DNA from: Candidatus Hydrogenedentota bacterium
GTDB lineage: Bacteria > Hydrogenedentota > Hydrogenedentia > Hydrogenedentales > CAITNO01
Direction of reading: 5' to 3'
Length of the DNA stretch: 12,522 nucleotides
Assembly: GCA_007124105.1 (NCBI GenBank)
Contig: SLFT01000460.1
Location: forward strand, 1-12,522
Part shown: in pieces, positions 6,330-12,522 of the stretch
How the letters are laid out: each line of letters opens with the position of its first letter
Numbering within the stretch: position 1 is the stretch's first letter
Position numbers and translations under genes: made by a program
The notes under the pieces: model-generated
Databases searched by the model: none
Told to the model about the DNA's origin: nothing
The model's input: the letters and a program-made list of their open reading frames with translations, nothing else

Positions 6330-8195
6330 ATGATTTGCCAGACCTTCGCCCTATTGTTGTTGACGATGCTTGCGTCGCGGGTGTATGCCGCTGATGCGGC
6401 AACTGGCGGGAATGGCGACGATAGCTTGCGGTATGCGGTGTTGCAAGCGCGAGCGTTTGGTGTAATCCCAGATACAAGCCGCGACATGGGGCCTTCCTTC
6501 CGGCGTATGGTTAACACAGTCATCGCGGCGGGCAAACCCGTGGAAATAGTGCTTGAGCGGGGGCAATACCGTGTTGGCGGGGGCGATTCTTATGATGCCG
6601 CGCTGGCCATTGAAAAGGCCGCGAACATGATTATCCGCGGACAGGGAGAAGAAACGGAAATTCTGTTGACCAACCCACGTCAGGGCGGTTTCTTTATCGC
6701 GGACAGCACGGATGTCTGGATAAAAGCGCTGGCTATTGACCATGATCCGATTCCGTACACCCAGGGGCATGTCATGATGGTGAATGTAGCAGAAGGCTGG
6801 TTTGACTTCATCACCCAGCGTGGCTACCCATCACTCGAAGAGTCCTGGTTTGCCGACGCGCCAAAGCCGTACGGGCAGTGGGGTATGATCTTCGACGCGG
6901 ATGAACCCTCTTTGAAGGCGGGCGCGGCGGACTTCATTTTTATGGACACATGGAAACGTCTGGGCGAGCGAGCCTGGCGCATGTATCCGGCTGCTGAACA
7001 GCGGCCACGACTAAACGACATGCAGCATGGCGACCGCTTTGTGTACCTGGCGCGGCACGGCAAGGGCGGCGCGGTCTTCTTCTATAGAAGCAGCAACTCC
7101 GGTGTGCGTAACGTTACCGTGTACAGTTCACAAAGTCTCGCTGTGGGCAGTCTGGCCGCGGACAGGATCACGGTGGACGGCTTGAACGTGCGACGACGAC
7201 CAGATACAGACCGTCTGTTAAGTACAAACAGCGACGGCGTCCATTGTCAACAGAATATCCGCGGACCGGTTATCAAGAACAGCCGATTCGAAGGCATGGC
7301 CGACGACAGTATCAATATATACTATTTCCCAAACACCATAACCGGCGTAATTAGCGATACTGTGATTCGCGCAAGCCGACACGGCATCATTCAGGCTGGC
7401 GACCTGCTTCAGCTCTTCGAGCCACAGGAAGGGCGCGTGACAGCGGAAACGACAGCGCTGGAAGTGCGCGACGCGCCTGAGGGAGAATACCGCATTACGC
7501 TGGAAGCGCCTGTTCCCGGGCTTCGGGCCGCGCCCGACGGTCACAGTATATATAACCTGTCGCGTTGCGGCGCGGATTTTGTGATTCGCGACAACGAGTT
7601 TCGTAATCATCGCCGTCACGGGATGATGATCAAAGCGCCGCGCGGGATTATCCAAGGAAATATTATTGACGGCGTCGGCGGACTGGGGATCGTTGTTGGA
7701 AACGATCCGGAATGGCCCGAAGGCGTTATACCATCGGACCTGGTCATACGGGGCAACAGCATCAAGGATGTAGGGCGGTCGCGCTGGTACGGGCAGGATA
7801 AGCGCGGCGCAGCCATACAATTGATGACAAAGGCGCTGGGCGGACGACCGGCGGCAGAACGACACATCAAGAATATCGTCATTGATGAAAACGTTATTGT
7901 GAATCCGCCGGGCGCGGCGGTATACGTAGGCGCAGTGGAAGACGCCGACGTCACACAATTGCGCGTGTTTTACCGTGAAGACGCTTCCATGCCCCGACAA
8001 ACGGCGGCGGTAATCCTCGAAAACGCGTCGGGAGTGCAAATTGACGGATTACGTATCGAATCGAAGCAGGCAGACGTTACAGCGGGCGTATTGATTGAAT
8101 CCACTGTGGACGCAGGAAACGCCGGCGTGACGATGAACGCCATACAACTATCAGGTGCGCCCAGCATGAAACCCTTTATAGACCAGCGCGAGTAA
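6330..8195 (+). CDS. Secreted right-handed beta-helix protein, GH110/pectin-lyase-like
   Basis: This is a 621-residue exported protein. A Sec signal peptide is clear (hydrophobic FALLLLTMLA, probable cleavage after SRVYA, residue 20). The mature part has many short beta-rungs typical of the pectin-lyase-like fold: MIIRGQGEETEIL, VRNVTVYSSQSLAVGS, ITVDGLNV, GPVIKNSRFEGM, FVIRDNEFRNHRRHGMMIKA, IIQGNIIDGVGG, IVIDENVIVN. The layout, with an early LERGQYR rung, an inserted segment near 160-240, then DGVH (302-305) followed by FEGMADDSINIY (320-331), recalls GH110 alpha-galactosidases, where a DD-x-x-N rung carries the presumed acids. That family placement is my inference; other polysaccharide lyases, hydrolases or epimerases with this fold are possible. 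Start ATG 6330 has GGAAGGA 5-8 nt upstream. It follows a kinase gene by 35 nt and ends 2 bp from the convergent nrdG. Confidence 0.85.
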   Translation: MICQTFALLLLTMLASRVYAADAATGGNGDDSLRYAVLQARAFGVIPDTSRDMGPSFRRMVNTVIAAGKPVEIVLERGQYRVGGGDSYDAALAIEKAANMIIRGQGEETEILLTNPRQGGFFIADSTDVWIKALAIDHDPIPYTQGHVMMVNVAEGWFDFITQRGYPSLEESWFADAPKPYGQWGMIFDADEPSLKAGAADFIFMDTWKRLGERAWRMYPAAEQRPRLNDMQHGDRFVYLARHGKGGAVFFYRSSNSGVRNVTVYSSQSLAVGSLAADRITVDGLNVRRRPDTDRLLSTNSDGVHCQQNIRGPVIKNSRFEGMADDSINIYYFPNTITGVISDTVIRASRHGIIQAGDLLQLFEPQEGRVTAETTALEVRDAPEGEYRITLEAPVPGLRAAPDGHSIYNLSRCGADFVIRDNEFRNHRRHGMMIKAPRGIIQGNIIDGVGGLGIVVGNDPEWPEGVIPSDLVIRGNSIKDVGRSRWYGQDKRGAAIQLMTKALGGRPAAERHIKNIVIDENVIVNPPGAAVYVGAVEDADVTQLRVFYREDASMPRQTAAVILENASGVQIDGLRIESKQADVTAGVLIESTVDAGNAGVTMNAIQLSGAPSMKPFIDQRE

Positions 8196-8197
8196 TC

Positions 8198-8827
8198 TCA
8201 GGCAATAGCGGCATCGTTTCGCAACGAAGGCTCCAGGGCGTTCTCGGGATTGAAAGGCTGTACAACTAGTTCCGAGCCGGGGGGAACAAGCTGCGCAACA
8301 GCGCGCATGTCAGTTTCATTTAGCAAGGGCGTCACAGCCGTTGTCCGGAAGTGATGAGGCAATTTTGACCATGCAATAAGCGCAATGCTTTCTTCGATGG
8401 CGTCCACGTCCACTACGACGCCGCTCAGGCGACTGTAACGCGCCAGCGGCGCTTTAATGTCCATGGCAATGTAATCCACCAACCGGGCGGCAAACAACCA
8501 GGAAAGCATGTCTGGACGGCTTCCGTTGGTATCCAGTTTGATCTTGTAGCCCAGCCCCTTCACCCTTTCCAGGAATCGCGGCAGATTGTCCTGGAGCGTT
8601 GGCTCGCCGCCGCTCACTACCAGCCCCTCGAGTTTGCCTTGTCGCCGCCGCAAGGTACGAATTATTTCCGACTCGGGATACAGGCTCTTTTCGCAAGGCG
8701 TAAAAGCGAGCAGGTCGCCGTTATGGCAAAAAGGGCAACGGAAATTACAGCCTTGCGCAAACGCGATGGCCGCGATATGGCCAGGATAATCGCTCAACGT
8801 AAAAGGTTGAAACCCACCAAACTGCAT
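8198..8827 (-). CDS. nrdG: Anaerobic ribonucleotide reductase activating protein (radical SAM, NrdG2 type)
   Basis: This 209-residue radical-SAM activase uses a [4Fe-4S] cluster and S-adenosylmethionine to make the glycyl radical on NrdD. The N-terminus GGFQPFTLSDYPGHIAAIAF leads into the cluster motif CNFRCPFC (Cys27, Cys31, Cys34); SGGEPTLQ (72-79) is the SAM-binding GGE motif and YIAMDIKAP (119-127) is also typical. Wording and length match the NrdG2 subgroup rather than the shorter E. coli-type NrdG. I chose ATG at 8825-8827 because family similarity begins there; the longer open frame up to 8956 overlaps the nrdD C-terminus and has no conserved residues. A GGGGAG site inside the last nrdD codons precedes it by about 11 nt, and 8 nt separate it from the nrdD stop, so the two genes form a translationally linked operon. 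Its 3' end is 2 bp from the convergent beta-helix gene. Confidence 0.93.
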   Translation of the reverse strand: MQFGGFQPFTLSDYPGHIAAIAFAQGCNFRCPFCHNGDLLAFTPCEKSLYPESEIIRTLRRRQGKLEGLVVSGGEPTLQDNLPRFLERVKGLGYKIKLDTNGSRPDMLSWLFAARLVDYIAMDIKAPLARYSRLSGVVVDVDAIEESIALIAWSKLPHHFRTTAVTPLLNETDMRAVAQLVPPGSELVVQPFNPENALEPSLRNDAAIA

Positions 8828-8835
8828 AATTCTGA

Positions 8836-11052
8836 CTACTCCCCTTTGTATACGCAGGACTGCGCCTGTGCCGTGGAGGCGTCCACAGCGCCGTCGCACG
8901 GGGCAATACGATATCGGTTGCGCATAGAGAACTCGGCCCGTTTGCCTTCGTTCCACTGGTTGACAGGGCGCAAATACCCGACGATTCGCGAATAAATCTC
9001 CGTTTCTCCTTTGCAGATGGGACAGACGGCAAGTTCACCGCGCAAATATCCGTGACTTGGGCAAACGGAGAAACTGGGCGAAAGCGTAAAATAAGGAAGA
9101 GAATAGTTTTCACATACACGCTTCACAAAGGCCTTAACCGATTGCGTGTCGGTCACGGATTCACCAAGAAAAACATGCAGTACCGTGCCGCCCGTGTACC
9201 GCGCCTGCAACTCGTCCTGCAAGTCCAGCACCTGAAATACGTCATCCGAGTAGTTCACGGGCAATTGCGTCGAATTACTGTAAAACGGCTCGGCGCCGTT
9301 GCAGACTTCGTCATGGTTGGCGAAAATGATGTCGGGGCACCGCTCCCGGTCCAGTCGCGCTAGACGATACGTTGTACCTTCGGCGGGAGTCGCTTCCAGG
9401 TTATACAGGTTGGATGTTTCCTCCTGATATTCCGCCAGTCGCTCGCGCATGTGGTCCAAGACCCGACCGGCAAAGAGACAGCCCGTTTCCGTGCCGATGT
9501 CCGCGCCAATCAGATTCAAGCATGCCTCGTTCATGCCCACCAACCCAATGGTGCTGAAATGATTATGCCAGAATGTACCAAAACGCTTATGGACATCGCG
9601 CAGATAAAAGCGCGTATAGGGATACAACTGTTTGTCAGTGAAGGCCTCCAGGATGCGTCGCTTGGTCTCAAGACTGTCCCGGGCAATATCCATCAGTCGG
9701 TCGAGCCGCGCCATAAAATCGCGTTCATCCGTGGCCAGATAACCCAGACGCGGCATGTTGACGGTAACCACGCCAATGGAGCCGGTCAACGGGTTTGCGC
9801 CAAACAAACCACCGCCGCGTTTTTCCAGGGTACGCAAATCAAGTCGCAACCGGCAGCACATGCTGCGCGCATCATCGGCGCACATATCTGAATTTACGAA
9901 ATTAGCAAAATACGGGATGCCGTAACGCGCGGTAACATCCCAAAGTCGGTCAATACCAGGCGCTTCCCAATTGAAATCCGGCGTAATATTGTACGTGGGT
10001 ATAGGGAAACTGAATACACGCCCTTTGGCGTCTCCTTCGGACAACACCTCGAGGAAGGCGCGATTCAACGTGATCATCTCTTCCTCGTACTCGCCATAAG
10101 TAGTGTCCTGTAACTCACCGCCTATAATCACAGGTTGGTCGGCCAGTGTTTTAGGTGGTTGCAAATCGAGGGTCAGGTTTGTGAAAGGCGTCTGAAAACC
10201 GACACGGGTGGCCACGTTCAAGTTAAAAACGAATTCCTGAAGCGCCTGTTTTACCTCTTTGTAACCGAGTTTATCGTGACGAATAAAGGGCGCGAGAAGC
10301 GTATCGAAATTGCTGAAAGCCTGCGCGCCGGCCGCCTCGCCTTGCAGCGTATAGAAGAAATTGACCACCTGGCCCAGCGCTGTACGGAAATGTTTGGCTG
10401 GGGCGCTTTCCGCTTTTCCCGGCGCGCCGCAGAAACCGCAACGCAACACGTCCTGCAAGTCCCAGCCAACGCAATATACCGACAGCAGACCCAGATCATG
10501 GATATGCAAATCGCCGTTGGCGTGGGCCTCGCGTATGTCGCGGGTATAAATTTTATTGAGCCAATACGTCTTGCTGACCTCGCTCGAAATGTAATTGTTC
10601 AGCCCCTGAAGCGAATAGGCCATGTTGCTGTTTTCGCGCACCTTCCAGTCCAACTGTTCAAGATAGCGGTCTATCAGTTCCACATCGGCTTTGTTGATCA
10701 GTTCGCGGATGCGCGCATGTTGGTCGCGGTACAGGATGTATGCCTTGGCGGTCTTCTTAAAAGGCGATGTTAACAACACTTCCTCGACCAGATCCTGGAT
10801 TTTCTCCACCGTGGGAAGCGCGTCCGTTTCATGGAGTTGTTGATAGAGACCCAATACGCGCATGGTCATCTGGCGCGCCGTATCGTCGCCAAACTCGCCG
10901 GTAGCCTTGCCCGCCTTCAGCAGCGCCCTGGTGATCTTGGATGCATCAAAGGGAACTGTACGCCCATCGCGCTTTTCAATTTGTGTAAGGAATGCGTTAG
11001 TATCGTGTGAACGCTCCACTGCTTTATCGAAGGCCGCCGCTTCCATAACCAT
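8836..11052 (-). CDS. nrdD: Anaerobic (class III) ribonucleoside-triphosphate reductase
   Basis: This 738-residue glycyl-radical enzyme reduces ribonucleotides to deoxyribonucleotides without oxygen. Residues 22-113 are an ATP-cone allosteric domain (IEKRDGRTVPFDASKITRAL). The catalytic barrel includes LHIHDL (182-187), SVYCVGWDL with Cys194, a candidate thiyl-radical position, TNLTLDL and GSIGVVTVNMPRLGYL. The C-terminal zinc site is CPSHGYLRGELAVCPIC (664-680; ligands Cys664, His667 or its equivalent, Cys677, Cys680), followed by the radical loop RIVGYLRPV with Gly692 and QWNEGKRAEF. The end carries about 20 extra residues (from about 718) that are not typical. I chose ATG 11052 because GGGAGGA (11057-11063) lies 4-5 nt upstream; ATG 11046 is an alternative. 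The frame continues to 11121, but those residues are unlike the family. The presence of nrdDG indicates anaerobic growth. Control is probably by NrdR. Confidence 0.95.
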   Translation of the reverse strand: MVMEAAAFDKAVERSHDTNAFLTQIEKRDGRTVPFDASKITRALLKAGKATGEFGDDTARQMTMRVLGLYQQLHETDALPTVEKIQDLVEEVLLTSPFKKTAKAYILYRDQHARIRELINKADVELIDRYLEQLDWKVRENSNMAYSLQGLNNYISSEVSKTYWLNKIYTRDIREAHANGDLHIHDLGLLSVYCVGWDLQDVLRCGFCGAPGKAESAPAKHFRTALGQVVNFFYTLQGEAAGAQAFSNFDTLLAPFIRHDKLGYKEVKQALQEFVFNLNVATRVGFQTPFTNLTLDLQPPKTLADQPVIIGGELQDTTYGEYEEEMITLNRAFLEVLSEGDAKGRVFSFPIPTYNITPDFNWEAPGIDRLWDVTARYGIPYFANFVNSDMCADDARSMCCRLRLDLRTLEKRGGGLFGANPLTGSIGVVTVNMPRLGYLATDERDFMARLDRLMDIARDSLETKRRILEAFTDKQLYPYTRFYLRDVHKRFGTFWHNHFSTIGLVGMNEACLNLIGADIGTETGCLFAGRVLDHMRERLAEYQEETSNLYNLEATPAEGTTYRLARLDRERCPDIIFANHDEVCNGAEPFYSNSTQLPVNYSDDVFQVLDLQDELQARYTGGTVLHVFLGESVTDTQSVKAFVKRVCENYSLPYFTLSPSFSVCPSHGYLRGELAVCPICKGETEIYSRIVGYLRPVNQWNEGKRAEFSMRNRYRIAPCDGAVDASTAQAQSCVYKGE

Positions 11053-11132
11053 TCTATCCTCCCGCGATATACCGCATTTATGAGTCGTTGCCACCGTGAG
11101 ACGCGCACTGCATCGTCCCACAAACGAGACTT

Positions 11133-11161
11133 ATTGTAACGCCTCGAAACCACAAAGTCAA
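11133..11161 (-). promoter_or_regulatory. Sigma70-type promoter of the nrdD-nrdG operon
   Basis: On the minus strand TTGACT (11156-11161) and TACAAT (11133-11138) are 17 bp apart, each a 5-of-6 match to consensus. The predicted start near 11126 gives a leader of about 74 nt before the nrdD ATG. The -35 element lies inside an NrdR-box-like site. Confidence 0.7.
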
Positions 11162-11165
11162 GTAT
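11150..11165. promoter_or_regulatory. Proximal NrdR-box-like site
   Basis: CCACAAAGTCAAGTAT matches the 16-bp NrdR box (such as ACACTATATCTTGTGT) at about 9 positions. It is weak alone but lies exactly 31 bp from the stronger site at 11181 and covers the -35 of the nrdD promoter, the expected position for repression. Confidence 0.5.
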
Positions 11166-11180
11166 AATCTTTTTAACCCA

Positions 11181-11196
11181 CCACAATATAATGTGT
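11181..11196. promoter_or_regulatory. Distal NrdR box
   Basis: CCACAATATAATGTGT agrees with the NrdR box ACACTATATCTTGTGT at 12 of 16 positions, including the CAC and TGTGT ends. NrdR boxes normally occur as pairs 31-32 bp apart on one face of the helix, bound by the ATP-cone repressor NrdR; the 31-bp pairing seen here fits. The nrdR gene itself is not in this window. Confidence 0.68.
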
Positions 11197-11200
11197 ATAA

Positions 11201-11236
11201 CCGGGGGATAGACGGTGGAAAAACACCGTCCCCCGG
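11201..11236. repeat. Strong GC-rich hairpin with a 4-nt bulge
   Basis: CCGGGGG (11201-11207) pairs with CCCCCGG (11230-11236), and ACGGTG (11212-11217) with CACCGT (11224-11229), around a GAAAAA loop; ATAG (11208-11211) is bulged. This makes 13 pairs. Neither side continues into a T run, so it is not a textbook intrinsic terminator. It lies 5 bp outside the distal NrdR box. Confidence 0.6.
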
Positions 11237-11428
11237 TGGATAAGCCAAGGAAATCGTTCAGAGTAAACGAGTTAGGCGCGGCATTCCATCTGATCGCCAT
11301 ATTTTTTGTTCTCAAACGGTTGTTTTTCTTGCCCGTTATCAGACAAGCGCCGCCAAGAAGAAACGGGCCGTAGGCGGATTAAACGACCTGTGCCCCGCCA
11401 AACCATAGAGATTAAAGATAGGGACAAT

Positions 11429-11442
11429 CGAACATCTGTTCG
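11429..11442. promoter_or_regulatory. LexA/SOS-box-like operator (Gram-positive type)
   Basis: CGAACATCTGTTCG is one base away from the Bacillus-type LexA site CGAACATATGTTCG and has both perfect half-sites CGAAC and GTTCG. No clear SOS gene adjoins it: the nearest frames are a 56-codon ORF on the plus strand (ATG 11452) and a 44-codon frame on the minus strand (ATG 11406). The sequence match is strong; which transcript it would control is unknown. Confidence 0.5.
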
Positions 11443-11619
11443 TCTATCGGTATGAAAATTGATGCCTGTATCAGTGGACAAAATATTCTATACGTGGCTC
11501 TTGCCAGTTCTTTAACCCGCATATCTCATCATATTTCTATCGCGCCTGTGCCCCTTTCGCAATGTCAGGCACTTTGTTCAATTGCAGACTTCGACGTATT
11601 TCAATCTGCTGTTAGCTGG

Positions 11620-11644
11620 TAGACTACGTAGAACATCTAGTCTA
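11620..11644. repeat. 7-bp inverted repeat TAGACTA-N11-TAGTCTA
   Basis: The two arms (11620-11626 and 11638-11644) are perfect reverse complements with an 11-bp centre. The spacing suits a dimeric DNA-binding protein better than an RNA hairpin. It lies about 150 bp before the discoidin-domain gene; no role can be assigned. Confidence 0.35.
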
Positions 11645-11716
11645 GCGCAATCCCGCAGGATCATAACTAAATCCAGCGACATAAGTGCGCCAATATTTAT
11701 TTTCGCGGGCGTATTG

Positions 11717-11746
11717 TTGATTGTAGTTTCCATAATTTACGATACT
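11717..11746 (+). promoter_or_regulatory. Weak candidate promoter for the discoidin-domain gene
   Basis: TTGATT (11717-11722) and GATACT (11741-11746) are 18 bp apart, each matching consensus at 4 of 6 positions. They lie about 47 nt before the start codon in an AT-rich stretch. Confidence 0.25.
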
Positions 11747-11792
11747 ACAACAGTACGCTACAGTGTTTGCATCAAATAAAGGGTTCTTATCA

Positions 11793-12522
11793 ATGTTTTG
11801 CTTAAACAGGCTTTTGGGAACAAGTTCCTTTTGCCGCCGGTTCACGGGTCTGGCGCTGTGCGCTCTGCTTATCGGTTTTGCGACTGATAGCGCGGGGCAA
11901 GCGCAACGTGTGAAACAGGAGTTCGCAGAAAAACTTGCGCGCATCCCCGTGGTCGAGGCGGTTCAATGTCAACGTACCCTTTCCTTTCCCGCGCAAGAGA
12001 CGCGGTTTATCCGACTTATGATCAGACGCACCAATGACAACAGTGCAGCCTGCCTGGACGAACTGGAGGTGTATGGCCCCGACAGTTCAGAAAACCTTGC
12101 CCTTGCCAGTGGCGGCGCTGTGGCGAGCGCCTCGTCGGCAATCGCCGGATACGCCATCCACGCGGTGGAACATCTAAATGACGGTCGTTATGGCAACGAC
12201 CACAGCTGGATCGCCGCGAATCCTGGTAAGGCATGGGCGCAAATCGAATTGTCGGAACCGGCGGTCGTGAACCGTGTGGTCATTTCGCGCGACCGGCAGG
12301 GACAGTTCCGCGACCGGGTCGTTGCCGAGGCGGACCTGCTGCTGTCCATGAACGGGCGCGACTGGCAAGAGGCGGCAACATTGGAACCAATGCCGGACGC
12401 GCCATTCCCGCGTCGCCATAACCCGTTAAGCGTATATGATCTGATGCCCTGGCTGCCCGTTGCGCGGCTGCCTGAAGCGAACTGGCATGGGCTGGTGCAG
12501 TACGCCTTCTTACGCGAACGCG
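11793..12522 (+). CDS. Secreted protein with a discoidin (F5/8 type C) domain (3' partial)
   Basis: This frame is open from ATG 11793 to the window end, giving 243 residues of a longer protein. AAAGGG (11777-11782) lies 10 nt before the ATG. The N-terminus is a signal peptide: basic residues (RLLGTSSFCRR), then hydrophobic GLALCALLIGFA, with likely cleavage near DSAGQA (residue 37). Residues 66-200 have the layout of a discoidin/coagulation F5/8 type C domain: ETRFIRLMIRRTNDNSAACL, DELEVYG, NLALASGGAVASASS, HAVEHLNDGRYGNDHSWIA, WAQIELSEPAVVNRVVISRD and DLLLSMNGRDWQEAATL. Such domains bind sugars or surfaces. In PVC-type bacteria they often sit on large secreted enzymes or on cytochrome-linked DUF1549/DUF1553 proteins; the catalytic part here, if any, lies beyond the edge. 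The gene diverges from nrdD, about 740 bp away. Confidence 0.82.
   Translation, partial: MFCLNRLLGTSSFCRRFTGLALCALLIGFATDSAGQAQRVKQEFAEKLARIPVVEAVQCQRTLSFPAQETRFIRLMIRRTNDNSAACLDELEVYGPDSSENLALASGGAVASASSAIAGYAIHAVEHLNDGRYGNDHSWIAANPGKAWAQIELSEPAVVNRVVISRDRQGQFRDRVVAEADLLLSMNGRDWQEAATLEPMPDAPFPRRHNPLSVYDLMPWLPVARLPEANWHGLVQYAFLRER

Larger units (their letters stand above)
11237..11792. other. Non-coding stretch between nrdD control region and the discoidin-domain gene
   Basis: No convincing gene is present. Weak frames exist: a minus-strand TTG-started frame of 69 codons (11272-11481), a plus-strand 56-codon frame from ATG 11452 to 11622 that starts 9 nt after the SOS-box-like site, and a plus-strand TTG-started 65-codon frame (11582-11779) ending in one hydrophobic segment (FIFAGVLLIVVSIIY). 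None has a good ribosome site or recognisable similarity. The region is AT-richer than the genes around it. An SOS-like box and an inverted repeat have separate entries. Confidence 0.55.

Noticed and set aside
7218..8039. Minus-strand open frame of 273 codons inside the beta-helix gene
   Set aside because: It is antisense to a gene with a clear signal peptide and fold; it has no ribosome site or recognisable motif.
8828..8956. 43-residue N-terminal extension of nrdG
   Set aside because: It overlaps the nrdD C-terminus; NrdG similarity begins at MQFGGFQPF, and a ribosome site fits ATG 8827.
10135..10773. Plus-strand open frame of 212 codons inside nrdD
   Set aside because: It lies fully antisense to a strongly conserved part of nrdD and its translation has no family resemblance.
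11053..11121. 23-residue N-terminal extension of nrdD
   Set aside because: It is not conserved in the family, and GGGAGGA lies just upstream of ATG 11052.
11452..11622. 56-codon ORF directly after the SOS-like box
   Set aside because: No proper Shine-Dalgarno and no recognisable similarity; kept only as a possible explanation of the box.
11582..11779. 65-codon plus-strand ORF with one hydrophobic segment before the discoidin-domain gene
   Set aside because: TTG start, no internal Met, no ribosome site; the AT-rich promoter region can give hydrophobic codons by chance.

Overview
The window looks like chromosomal DNA of an environmental, at least partly anaerobic bacterium. Hanks-type Ser/Thr kinases, formylglycine-generating-enzyme-like (FGE/SUMF1) domains, an exported beta-helix protein and a discoidin-domain protein together are typical of PVC-type lineages (Planctomycetes, Lentisphaerae, Kiritimatiellae) and candidate phyla such as Hydrogenedentes. 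That taxonomic guess rests on gene content only and is weak. No tRNA, rRNA, transposase, integrase, reverse transcriptase or CRISPR array was seen.

Left block (1-6294, + strand). A 5'-truncated protein joins the end of a glycosidase-like region to a C-terminal FGE-like domain. A TPR-plus-membrane protein follows 27 nt later. After a 0.45 kb gap rich in palindromes and promoter-like sites comes a 726-residue receptor-like protein: cytoplasmic Ser/Thr kinase, one membrane span, charged coiled-coil stalk and an extracytoplasmic FGE-fold domain that lacks the catalytic cysteine pair. A second 0.46 kb gap leads to a soluble 300-residue kinase with an unusual HRDLAPEN catalytic loop. Both kinase genes have a TTGGNT-16-TATACN promoter-like element and a copy of the palindrome ACAGGCCTGT upstream, which suggests shared control. 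The second kinase is followed, 35 nt on, by a secreted right-handed beta-helix protein with a GH110-like layout (6330-8195). The block reads as an envelope-signalling and carbohydrate-related cluster; that functional link is inferred.

Middle block (8198-11236, - strand). This is a class III (anaerobic) ribonucleotide reductase operon, nrdD-nrdG, convergent with the beta-helix gene and only 2 bp from it. Its control region has a good sigma70-type promoter (TTGACT-17-TACAAT) with two NrdR-box-like sites exactly 31 bp apart, the nearer one covering the -35 element. A strong GC-rich hairpin lies just upstream of them.

Right block (11237-12522). About 550 bp holds no convincing gene but has a near-perfect Gram-positive-type LexA/SOS box and a 7-bp inverted repeat. 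It ends in a 3'-truncated secreted protein with a discoidin (F5/8 type C) domain.
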